Shown piece after piece: positions 15,929-23,838 of a DNA stretch of 64,000 nucleotides. Positions within the stretch are counted from its first letter, which is position 1; every line of letters starts with the position of its first letter. This DNA is from Candidatus Avelusimicrobium luingense (GTDB lineage Bacteria; Elusimicrobiota; Elusimicrobia; Elusimicrobiales; Elusimicrobiaceae), in assembly GCA_900315845.1 (NCBI GenBank), contig OOHK01000002.1, positions 186,001 to 250,000 on the forward strand. The letters are read 5' to 3'. The translations under genes and the position numbers were made by a program. The notes below the pieces were generated by a model. It ran no database searches and was not told the DNA's origin. It was given only the letters and a program-made list of their open reading frames with translations.

Positions 15929-16690
15929 ATGGAAAACACTTCGCCTATTTCACTTTTTATTATCGCGCATAATGAAGCACACCGTATTGCGGCGTGCATA
16001 GAAAGCACCCGCGGGCTGGTACGCGAAATTATTGTCATTGATGACTTTTCCACCGACGACACCGCAAAAATCTCCCGCGAATTAGGAGCACAAGTTTTTC
16101 AGCGTAAATTTGACGGGTTTACCAATCAAAAGAATTTTGCGCTTTCTAAAGTGACTAGCCCTTGGGCGCTAAATTTAGATGCGGACGAACGCTTAAGTCC
16201 GTCACTTAAAGAAGAAATTACCCAAGCCATACAAAATGAAAATATCGCCGGATACGAACTTCCGTTTTGCAATTATTTTTTAGGCCAAAAAATGCGCTTT
16301 AGCGGCTTAAACAAAGAAAAACATTTACGTTTAGTACGCACGCAACAGGCCCGGTATGTCGGCGGACTTGTACACGAAGGATTAGAAATCGGCGGGAAGA
16401 TTGCCTGTTTAAAAAACCCCGTCAATCATTTTTCGTATGATACCATAGAAGCGTATTTTACGAAATTCAATTCTTACACTTCTCTCGCCGCCGAACAAAT
16501 GCACAAAAACGGTAAACGCTTTTGTTTATGCAGTCTGCTTCTCCGGTTGCCATTTGAGTTTTTGAAACGCTATGTTATCAAATTGGGTTTTTTAGATGGC
16601 GTACGCGGGCTTTTATGGGCGACCTTTTCCACTTATTACGTCTTTGTAAAATATATGAAATTGTGGCAACTGGAGCAAAAATCTAAATGA
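15929..16690 (+). CDS. Family 2 glycosyltransferase, WaaE/KdtX-like
   Basis: The 253-residue cytoplasmic-face enzyme has the GT2 fold: LFIIAHNEAHRI, the nucleotide-binding IDDFSTDDT and the metal-binding LNLDADERLS, followed by a KNFAL motif typical of the KdtX/WaaE group that adds hexose to LPS core heptose. A hydrophobic C-terminal patch (about 215-240) may touch the membrane. The open frame begins inside tRNA-His, so the ATG at 15929 is chosen; TATACA lies eight bases upstream and no ribosome-binding site is visible. The next gene overlaps by four bases. Confidence 0.82.
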   Translation: MENTSPISLFIIAHNEAHRIAACIESTRGLVREIIVIDDFSTDDTAKISRELGAQVFQRKFDGFTNQKNFALSKVTSPWALNLDADERLSPSLKEEITQAIQNENIAGYELPFCNYFLGQKMRFSGLNKEKHLRLVRTQQARYVGGLVHEGLEIGGKIACLKNPVNHFSYDTIEAYFTKFNSYTSLAAEQMHKNGKRFCLCSLLLRLPFEFLKRYVIKLGFLDGVRGLLWATFSTYYVFVKYMKLWQLEQKSK

Positions 16691-17475
16691 GTTGGGCTTG
16701 GGCGTTACTCCTGGTAGGTATCATTTATTTCTTTTGGAAATATCCGGCCTTGCGCCGCACCTGGTATTGGCCACCACGGCGCGGACTGGTTGCCTTTATG
16801 TATCACCATATCCGTCCGTTACCCGAAACACCCGACGGGGCGGATCCGTTTTCCGTTTCGCCGGAACTGTTTGAAAAACAACTGTTGTTTTTGAAACAAA
16901 ACGGCTATACGGCTGTTAGCGAAGCAGAAATCGTACACGCTTATAAAACCGGGGAAACAACTGTTCAAAAACCTGTTTTACTAACCTTTGATGACGGCCA
17001 CGCGGATAACTACACGACTCTTTTCCCCTTGCTTAAGAAATATCAAATACCCGCGCTTATTTTTTTGATTACAGATAGTATCGGTACCCCCGGTTATTTA
17101 ACGTGGGAACAAATAAACGAAATGAAACAAAGCGGTCTTGTTTCATTTGGCTCGCACACCTGTTCACATCGGCGGCTACGCAGTTTATCCGACGAAGAAA
17201 TTGAGCAAGAAGTTATTAAGAGCAAACACGTTTTGGAAGAAAAACTCCACACTCCCGTATATAGTTTTTGTTATCCGTTTGGTGCAGGCGGATTTGATAA
17301 ACGTGTGCGTCCGCTCATATTAAAAGCCGGATACCTGCTTGATTTTAGCACCCAAAAAGGGGTTAACCCCTGGCCTTGGAAAGGGAAATCTTCTTTACGG
17401 CGCGCTTTCCCGCGCGGGGGCGAAAATTTGTGGGAATATCACTTGCAACTGACCCGCGGGCGCAGCCGGTTATAA
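16687..17475 (+). CDS. Membrane-anchored polysaccharide deacetylase (NodB domain)
   Basis: The 262-residue protein has one N-terminal membrane segment (about 3-20) and then a carbohydrate esterase 4 domain: LLTFDDGHADN with the catalytic Asp pair, SHTCSHRRL with the metal-binding histidines and CYPFGAG. The substrate is an N-acetylated surface sugar, perhaps peptidoglycan, LPS or an exopolysaccharide. Overlap with the glycosyltransferase (ATGA) couples the two, favouring a shared role in envelope glycan. Most of the protein should face the periplasm. Confidence 0.85.
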   Translation: MSWAWALLLVGIIYFFWKYPALRRTWYWPPRRGLVAFMYHHIRPLPETPDGADPFSVSPELFEKQLLFLKQNGYTAVSEAEIVHAYKTGETTVQKPVLLTFDDGHADNYTTLFPLLKKYQIPALIFLITDSIGTPGYLTWEQINEMKQSGLVSFGSHTCSHRRLRSLSDEEIEQEVIKSKHVLEEKLHTPVYSFCYPFGAGGFDKRVRPLILKAGYLLDFSTQKGVNPWPWKGKSSLRRAFPRGGENLWEYHLQLTRGRSRL

Positions 17476-17522
17476 ACTTTTCCCATCTACTTCTAAAAAA
17501 TACTTGTTCGGAGTTATAGAAT

Positions 17523-17531
17523 TGATATAAT
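17523..17531 (+). promoter_or_regulatory. Extended -10 promoter of the fructose PTS operon
   Basis: TGATATAAT is a perfect extended -10. It gives a leader of about 30 bases before the fruK ATG at 17569. No operator was recognised. Confidence 0.6.
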
Positions 17532-17568
17532 CTATGTAGCACAGGTTTCTTAACCGGATGCTCTATTT

Positions 17569-18486
17569 ATGATTTATACAGTTACTTTTAATCCGTCTTT
17601 AGATTATGTGATGTTTCTCCCCACTCTCAACGTTGGGGGTGTAAGCCGGGCCGAACGGGAAGTGATTTTCCCCGGTGGCAAAGGAATCAATGTAGCGGTA
17701 GTGCTTGAACGGCTGGGGCATGCGTGCACTGCTTTGGGTTTCAAGGCCGGATATACCGGAGAAACCATTTTGTCTATGTTGCGCGGTCATTTACCCCGAG
17801 TAGATTTTATTTCACTGTCCCAGGGGCAAAACCGCATCAATGTCAAAATCAAATCTACCCAAGAAAGTGATGTCAACGGACGCGGGCCCGAAGTTCCCGC
17901 CCCGTATATAGAAAATTTACTTCATAAATTAAACCAACTCCAACCCAATGACGTGCTTGTTCTATCCGGGGCCGTCAGCGCCGGAGTTTCGTCCGATGTC
18001 TATGCCCGCATCGTTGCGCAACTGCAACCGCGCGGAGTATTATGTGTAGTAGATGCCGTCGGTCCGTTATTAAAAGCCGCCTTGCCTTTCCGCCCGTTTT
18101 TGATTAAACCCAATGCCGCCGAACTTGCGCATCTGTTCGGGGTAACTATTTCAAACGAAGAAGAACTTTTGCAGTATGCCCGCAAAGCCCAAGAACAAGG
18201 CGCGCAAAACGTGTTGGTATCTTGTGCCGAAAACGGGGCTTTGCTCCTGACCGAACAAGGACAAGTCCTGCGCGCGCCTGCCGTGACATTAACCGGCCCG
18301 GTAGTCAATTCGGTCGGGGCCGGTGACAGCATGGTAGCCGGATTTTTAGCCGGTTGGCTCCATACACACCGTTATGATGTTGCTTTACAATGGGCCGTTG
18401 CCGCCGGCGGAGCCTGCGTGATGAACGAATGGCTTCCGGAGAAAAAAGACATTTTGGCTTTTATACCACAGGAGAAAACAGCATGA
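17569..18486 (+). CDS. fruK: 1-phosphofructokinase
   Basis: FruK phosphorylates fructose 1-phosphate, the product of the fructose PTS, to fructose 1,6-bisphosphate. The 305-residue protein is of the PfkB family: PGGKGINVAVVLERLG near residue 43 and the C-terminal NSVGAGDSMVAGF with the catalytic Asp. The substrate is assigned from the operon, because the EIIABC gene overlaps by four bases. The family also includes tagatose-phosphate kinases, which are less likely here. Confidence 0.9.
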   Translation: MIYTVTFNPSLDYVMFLPTLNVGGVSRAEREVIFPGGKGINVAVVLERLGHACTALGFKAGYTGETILSMLRGHLPRVDFISLSQGQNRINVKIKSTQESDVNGRGPEVPAPYIENLLHKLNQLQPNDVLVLSGAVSAGVSSDVYARIVAQLQPRGVLCVVDAVGPLLKAALPFRPFLIKPNAAELAHLFGVTISNEEELLQYARKAQEQGAQNVLVSCAENGALLLTEQGQVLRAPAVTLTGPVVNSVGAGDSMVAGFLAGWLHTHRYDVALQWAVAAGGACVMNEWLPEKKDILAFIPQEKTA

Positions 18487-20396
18487 AAATTACCGATTTA
18501 ATTACCCCTACCGCCATCCGGTTAGGAGCGACTTGTACCACAAAACAAGACGCCCTCATCCAAATTACCCAACTCATGCATGCGCAAGGGAATTTGAACG
18601 ATTTGGAAAGATACCGACAAGCCGTTTTTGCCCGTGAACAAGAAAGCAGTACCGGCGTAGGGGAAGGAATTGCTATTCCTCATGCCAAAACGGCTGCCGT
18701 CGCGCGGCCCGGTTTAGCCGCCATGACGGTACCGAACGGTGTAGAATTTGATTCGTTAGACGGTGCGCCTGTGCACTTACTATTTTTAATTGCCGCGCCG
18801 GACAATGCCGCCAATACTCATATTGATATGTTAAGCCGGCTCTCCACCTTACTGATGGACGAAAATTTCCGTGCCCGTCTGCTAGCCGCTAAAACGCCCG
18901 AAGAATTTTTACAAGAAATTGACCGCACCGAACAGGCCGCTTATCCGGCAGAAACGCCGAAGGCTCCGGCGACGTCCGCTACTTATGATGTATTAGCCGT
19001 TACTGCGTGCCCCACCGGAATTGCCCATACATTTATGGCCGCCGAAGCCTTGGAAAAAGCCGCTAAAAAAGCGGGCATTTCACTCAAAGTAGAAACGAAC
19101 GGATCCAGCGGCATAAAAAATGCATTAAGTGCCGAAGAAATTGAACAAGCCAAAGCCATTATCGTTGCCGCCGATAAAACGGTAGAAACCGCTCGGTTTG
19201 ACGGTAAAAAAGTTATCTTTACACAAGTAGCCGAAGGCATCCACCACCCCGCCGAATTATTAACCCGCGCGGTGCAAGGTGAGGCCCCTATTTTTCATGC
19301 AGAAAAATCGGTACGCTCGGTAGAAACACAAACAGATAACGCATGGCGTAAAATTTATAAACATCTGATGAACGGGGTATCCCATATGTTGCCGTTTGTT
19401 ATCGGTGGCGGCATTTTAATTGCGCTCTCCTTTTTGGTGGACGGAGAAAATACCGCTACGGCGCAATTTGGCACCGGAACACCGCTGGCCGCTTTCTTAA
19501 ACCAAATCGGCGGACTTGCGTTCAGTATGATGTTCCCGATTTTAGCCGGATATATTGCCCTGTCCATTGCAGACCGCCCTGCTTTAATGCCCGGTATCGT
19601 AGGCGGATTACTCGCCAAAACCGGATTTTCAGGCTATTTACCGCAAGAATTATGGCAACCGTCCGGCTTTTTAGGAGCGTTGGCCGCCGGATTTATTGCC
19701 GGGTATCTCATGCTCGGCTTGAAAAAACTCTGCAACCGTTTGCCCGCCACGCTGGAAGGTATTAAACCCGTACTCATTTACCCCGTTGTAGGGATTTTGG
19801 CTATCGGGGCTATTATGGCCTTTATCATCAATCCACCCATGGCTTGGTTTAATACGGCTATTAACAGTTTCTTGGCCAATTTAAGCACCGGTAGTAAAGT
19901 AGTATTAGGGTTTGTATTAGGGGGCATGATGTCTATTGATTTCGGCGGCCCGATTAACAAAACCGCTTATGTTTTCGGTACGGCGGCGCTAGTCAGCCAA
20001 CAATACGAAATTATGGCTGCCGTTATGGCGGGCGGCATGGTACCGCCGCTGGCGATTGCTCTAAGCACCTTGTTCTTTAAGAACCGCTATACTCCCGCAG
20101 AACGTCAAACAACTGCCGGGAATTTTGTCATGGGCCTATCGTTTATTACCGAAGGGGCTATCCCGTTTGCCGCGTCCGACCCGTTACGCGTGATTCCTTC
20201 CTGTGCGTTAGGTTCTGCCGTAGCGGGGGCACTGAGCATGTATTTTGGTTGCGGCTTACCAGCGCCGCACGGTGGTATTTTTGTGGTAGGAATTATGACG
20301 CACGCCACTCTTTTTATAGTATCATTAGGAGTAGGGGCTTTAGTCGGTATGGCATTACTGGCCCTACTTAAAAAGCCGCTCCCTGCGGGAAAATAA
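18483..20396 (+). CDS. fruA: PTS fructose-specific enzyme IIABC
   Basis: This membrane transporter imports and phosphorylates fructose. The 637 residues carry EIIA (1-150, phospho-His67 in IAIPHAKT), EIIB (about 165-265, phospho-Cys176 in TACPTGIAHT) and EIIC (about 290-632, about nine membrane segments). All phosphorylation residues are present. The ATG at 18483 overlaps the fruK stop and has AGGAG ten bases upstream; an in-frame opening reaches back to 18390 but lies within fruK. The A-B-C order in one chain fits the fructose family. Confidence 0.92.
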   Translation: MKITDLITPTAIRLGATCTTKQDALIQITQLMHAQGNLNDLERYRQAVFAREQESSTGVGEGIAIPHAKTAAVARPGLAAMTVPNGVEFDSLDGAPVHLLFLIAAPDNAANTHIDMLSRLSTLLMDENFRARLLAAKTPEEFLQEIDRTEQAAYPAETPKAPATSATYDVLAVTACPTGIAHTFMAAEALEKAAKKAGISLKVETNGSSGIKNALSAEEIEQAKAIIVAADKTVETARFDGKKVIFTQVAEGIHHPAELLTRAVQGEAPIFHAEKSVRSVETQTDNAWRKIYKHLMNGVSHMLPFVIGGGILIALSFLVDGENTATAQFGTGTPLAAFLNQIGGLAFSMMFPILAGYIALSIADRPALMPGIVGGLLAKTGFSGYLPQELWQPSGFLGALAAGFIAGYLMLGLKKLCNRLPATLEGIKPVLIYPVVGILAIGAIMAFIINPPMAWFNTAINSFLANLSTGSKVVLGFVLGGMMSIDFGGPINKTAYVFGTAALVSQQYEIMAAVMAGGMVPPLAIALSTLFFKNRYTPAERQTTAGNFVMGLSFITEGAIPFAASDPLRVIPSCALGSAVAGALSMYFGCGLPAPHGGIFVVGIMTHATLFIVSLGVGALVGMALLALLKKPLPAGK

Positions 20397-20405
20397 GGAG
20401 AATGT

Positions 20406-20663
20406 ATGAAAGAATTTACCTATGTTATCCAAGATCCGGCTGGCATTCACGCCCGCCCGGCCGGTATTTTAGTTAAACAGGCCAACACCTTCAAAAGCAC
20501 AATCCGTATTACCAAGGCCGACAAAGTGGGTGACTTAAAACGTATTTTTTCCGTCATGGCATTGGGCGCCAAGCAAGGCGATACCGTCACCCTACATATA
20601 GAAGGCGAAGACGAAGAACAAGCCGCCAGCGCTATTGAAGCGTGCTTAAAAGAAAATTTCTAA
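20406..20663 (+). CDS. ptsH: Phosphocarrier protein HPr (position 46 is Arg)
   Basis: HPr passes phosphate from enzyme I to EIIA. The 85-residue protein has the active-site His15 in GIHARPAG. In Gram-positive and many other HPr proteins residue 46 is a serine targeted by HPr kinase; here the aligned stretch reads LKRIFSVMALG with Arg46, so that regulation is probably absent, though Ser49 lies close. AAGGAG is placed well before the ATG. The gene sits between EIIABC and enzyme I in one operon. Confidence 0.92.
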   Translation: MKEFTYVIQDPAGIHARPAGILVKQANTFKSTIRITKADKVGDLKRIFSVMALGAKQGDTVTLHIEGEDEEQAASAIEACLKENF

Positions 20664-20667
20664 AAGT

Positions 20668-22305
20668 ATGAAACAACTTCAGGGTTTAGGCGTTTTCCCC
20701 CAATTAACCATCGGGCCGGTATATGTTTTTCGCCCGGCCACATGTGACGTTACCGCTGCGCATATTACGGAACCGGAAAATGAATATGCCCGTTTTGACA
20801 CAGCACGCCGCCAAGCCCAAGCAGAATTACACCAACTCTATCAAAAAACATTAGATAAAAACGGCGAAGAAAGCGCCGCTATTTTTGATATTCACCAACT
20901 CATGTTAGACGACGCAGATTTTTTGCAAAGTGTCCGCGATTTTATTTATAACGATACCTATAATGCCGCCTATGCCGTAGAAAAAACGGGTGAAAAATTT
21001 GCCCAACTTTTTGCCCAAATGGACGACGATTATATGAAAGCCCGCGCCGCAGATGTGCAAGATATTTCGCATCGGGTAGTGCGTATTTTATGCGGCAAAA
21101 CAGATACACCGGATTCATTACAAACGCCGTCTGTCATTGTAGCGGAAGATTTAACTCCCAGCCAAATTGTACTTTTTGACGAAAAATATATTTTAGGTTT
21201 TGTAACAGCCAAAGGGACGGCCAATTCACACGCGGCTATTTTAGCACACACCAAAGGGCTGGCGGCCATCGTTTCCATGGGGCCGGAAGTGTTATCATTA
21301 GTCAACGGACAAACGGTTATTTTAGATGGAGAACACGGCACCTTGACCGTTGATCCGGACACTACAACTCTTAAAAAAGCCCAACAGCAGTTACAAGCCC
21401 AACAGAAACAACAAGCGGCTTTACAAGCACTCAAAGGAACGCCCGACCAAACCAAAGACGGGCGGTCGGTATTACTTTATGCTAACGTCAGTACCGCGCA
21501 AGAATTACACGATGCACTCCAAGCCGATGCGCGCGGTATCGGCTTATTTCGCACGGAATTTTTGTACTTAAAATCCGCCACGTATCCCACGGAAGAAGAA
21601 CTTTTTAACGTCTATCGGGACGTAGTCCAACACATGCAAGGCAAACTCGTTGTTTTCCGCACCTTAGATATCGGTGCGGATAAAACCGCTCCGTATTTTA
21701 ATTTGCCCGATGAAGAAAATCCGGCGCTTGGGTTGCGCGCTATTCGGTTGTGTTTAACTCGTCCGGAATTATTCAAACCCCAACTGCGTGCTTTACTGCG
21801 CGCATCGGCCTTTGGTAAAACGGCTATTATGTATCCGATGATTGCCTCGGTGTCCGAAGTTCAACAAGCCCAAAATATATTGGCGCAAGTCAAACAGGAA
21901 CTTCGTCAAGCCCGTATTGCTTTTGATGAAAATATCCAAACGGGAATTATGATAGAAACCCCCGCCGCCGCACTTATTAGTGATGAACTGGCCCCGTTAG
22001 TAGATTTCTTTAGTATCGGAACCAATGATTTAACACAATATACCTGCGCGTTAGACCGTCAAAACCAGAATTTATCGGTTTTTACCGATACACACCACCC
22101 GGCCGTACTCAAATTGATTGCCTTAACGGCCAAAAATGCGCATGCTGCCGGAAAATGGGTGGGAATTTGCGGAGAACTGGCTGCCGACAGAACATTAACT
22201 AAAACTTTCTTACAGATGGGCATAGACGAATTATCGGTTTCGGCGCCGTTCATCTTGCCGCTACGGCAAGCCATACAGCAAACAGACTTACGCCAAGCCG
22301 ACTAA
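20668..22305 (+). CDS. ptsI: PTS enzyme I (phosphoenolpyruvate--protein phosphotransferase)
   Basis: Enzyme I takes phosphate from PEP and hands it to HPr. The 545-residue protein has the phospho-histidine domain with His188 (GTANSHAAIL) and the PEP-binding barrel with FRTEFLYL, MIETPAAAL, the SIGTNDLTQY motif and the catalytic Cys in GICGELA near residue 500. It starts four bases after ptsH, so the operon encodes the whole phosphorelay together with its one transporter. It ends one base from the converging GtrA-like gene with no clear terminator. Confidence 0.94.
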   Translation: MKQLQGLGVFPQLTIGPVYVFRPATCDVTAAHITEPENEYARFDTARRQAQAELHQLYQKTLDKNGEESAAIFDIHQLMLDDADFLQSVRDFIYNDTYNAAYAVEKTGEKFAQLFAQMDDDYMKARAADVQDISHRVVRILCGKTDTPDSLQTPSVIVAEDLTPSQIVLFDEKYILGFVTAKGTANSHAAILAHTKGLAAIVSMGPEVLSLVNGQTVILDGEHGTLTVDPDTTTLKKAQQQLQAQQKQQAALQALKGTPDQTKDGRSVLLYANVSTAQELHDALQADARGIGLFRTEFLYLKSATYPTEEELFNVYRDVVQHMQGKLVVFRTLDIGADKTAPYFNLPDEENPALGLRAIRLCLTRPELFKPQLRALLRASAFGKTAIMYPMIASVSEVQQAQNILAQVKQELRQARIAFDENIQTGIMIETPAAALISDELAPLVDFFSIGTNDLTQYTCALDRQNQNLSVFTDTHHPAVLKLIALTAKNAHAAGKWVGICGELAADRTLTKTFLQMGIDELSVSAPFILPLRQAIQQTDLRQAD

Positions 22306-22306
22306 C

Positions 22307-22714
22307 CTACATCTTTTCAATCAATTGCTTTAAGACGAGAAAATTAAGCACTAGCGTAATGGGAGTAATGAGTATTTTAGCGGCTATGGCCAAGGCGGCT
22401 TGCGGTAATAATCCGCTTGCCAGCAATACCCCATGAATCCGTACCAGCAACCACGAAACGCTACACACAAGCACTATCTGATACAGTACATACAACACAT
22501 ATTTCACCCATAACGGCAGGGCACTGTGACTTTTGAAAATATAACGCGTGGAAAAAATAAACACAAAGGAAATACCGGCAAACGCCCCGCAGATGTTACA
22601 CCAAAATAACGGTACGGCACAAAACGCCAGCAATGTATAGAGCGCAAAATCTAACAGCCACCCGATACCGCTAACACCTATAAAAATGCCACCTTGCCGT
22701 ACTAATTTATTCAT
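22307..22714 (-). CDS. GtrA-like membrane protein
   Basis: The 135-residue protein has four membrane segments and a GtrA-family start (FIGVSGIGWLLDFALY). Family members are proposed to flip or deliver polyprenyl-linked sugars during LPS or teichoic acid modification. It overlaps the nucleotidyltransferase gene by eight bases and is the last gene of the minus-strand glycan unit. A GT2 enzyme of the unit (26134-26934) would be a natural partner. Confidence 0.8.
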   Translation of the reverse strand: MNKLVRQGGIFIGVSGIGWLLDFALYTLLAFCAVPLFWCNICGAFAGISFVFIFSTRYIFKSHSALPLWVKYVLYVLYQIVLVCSVSWLLVRIHGVLLASGLLPQAALAIAAKILITPITLVLNFLVLKQLIEKM

Positions 22715-23444
22715 GTAGAAATTGCTCCAATTCTTCCGGAGTGCCTAACACGTGTACTTGCGAGGAAGGGATATCGGTAATATAAATTTTCCCGCCTTTT
22801 TGAAGTAAATAATCATACAACGGCGCCACGTATTTTTCCTTTAACGCTTGCGGGCGCGTGTAAAATTGGCGGTAGAGTTCTTCATACAATTTACACGTCT
22901 TAAAATAATAGGCTCCTAATGTACAATGATCGGAAATACGTTCTTTTTCTTTAATTTCCGCCACTTCCCCTTTATCATTTAACCGCACAAAACTCCAATG
23001 CGTTCCCGGGGCTTGGAAACAAGGAATAAAGCCGTCGCCTTTGAGTTGTGCGCTGTTCATCGCACCGGGCTGCACATACGTATCAATGTTATAAATCAGT
23101 AGCGCGTTTTCTGCCTTCCAATAGCGGGCGGCCAACAAGGCAGTAGTGGCTTGACCATCGGTTAATTGATCCAGCACAATAATTTGATAGGAAGAAATAC
23201 CTAACAAAGTACACTTTTCGCGAATAAATTTTTCTACGTCGGTTTGTTCGTCCTTTAAGGCAATAAATGTATAGCGGCAGGCTTGCTCTTTGAAACCGTC
23301 CAAACTGATAAGCGCCCACTCAAAAAGCGTTTTGCCTTTGGCTTCAATCATATATTTGGGTTGACGGTATCCGCACGCCCGAAAGCGCGAGCCGATGCCC
23401 CCCATCGTAATGATGATTTCAAGATTTTTATTTGTCACACACAT
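22707..23444 (-). CDS. Sugar-phosphate nucleotidyltransferase-like protein
   Basis: The 245-residue protein has a nucleotidyltransferase start, IITMGGIGSRFRACGYRQPK, with the glycine-rich loop and the conserved Arg and Lys, and a later YNIDTYV acidic motif that would bind metal. It would activate a phosphorylated sugar or alcohol with NTP to make a glycan precursor. The HAD phosphatase gene overlaps it by 17 bases and the APH-type kinase gene comes before that, so kinase, phosphatase and nucleotidyltransferase form a three-step activation set. The substrate is unknown. Confidence 0.75.
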   Translation of the reverse strand: MCVTNKNLEIIITMGGIGSRFRACGYRQPKYMIEAKGKTLFEWALISLDGFKEQACRYTFIALKDEQTDVEKFIREKCTLLGISSYQIIVLDQLTDGQATTALLAARYWKAENALLIYNIDTYVQPGAMNSAQLKGDGFIPCFQAPGTHWSFVRLNDKGEVAEIKEKERISDHCTLGAYYFKTCKLYEELYRQFYTRPQALKEKYVAPLYDYLLQKGGKIYITDIPSSQVHVLGTPEELEQFLHE

Positions 23445-23838
23445 TCTCCGGCAAGCGGTCTGCGGCGCAAATTTTTTCCAATTGTTCGGGTGAGTTTTCT
23501 AAAAATTCGCGCGGGCGTACGGTACGGTCATCAATATAAAAACCCTTATGGCCGGGCCAAATTTTCCCATATATAATTTCATCATAGGGGATATCCCACT
23601 TTTCTAACCATTTGGTCAAAACAGCGGCCGTATATTTATTGATGAGCCCCAGATTACCGTTATAGGAATTCATATTGCGGGAAGTGTATAAGATAATTTT
23701 GGCGCCGTCCGCATGGCAGGCTTTCAGTTTTTCTACCATAGCGCTATACGGGACTAAATCTTCGTATTTTTGCTCCGGCTTTTTAATGGGGCACAATGTC
23801 CCGTCCACATCTATTACCAGCGAATAGCCCTTATACAT
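23428..23838 (-). CDS. Small HAD-superfamily phosphatase of the glycan locus
   Basis: The 136-residue protein has HAD motif I (VIDVDGTLC), motif II (ILYTSRNMN) and a C-terminal FYIDDRTV. The usual spaced cap domain is missing. Proteins of this type are common in capsule and LPS loci. It overlaps the gene before it by eight bases and the gene after it by 17, indicating tight coupling with the kinase and nucleotidyltransferase. The natural substrate is unknown. Confidence 0.75.
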   Translation of the reverse strand: MYKGYSLVIDVDGTLCPIKKPEQKYEDLVPYSAMVEKLKACHADGAKIILYTSRNMNSYNGNLGLINKYTAAVLTKWLEKWDIPYDEIIYGKIWPGHKGFYIDDRTVRPREFLENSPEQLEKICAADRLPENVCDK

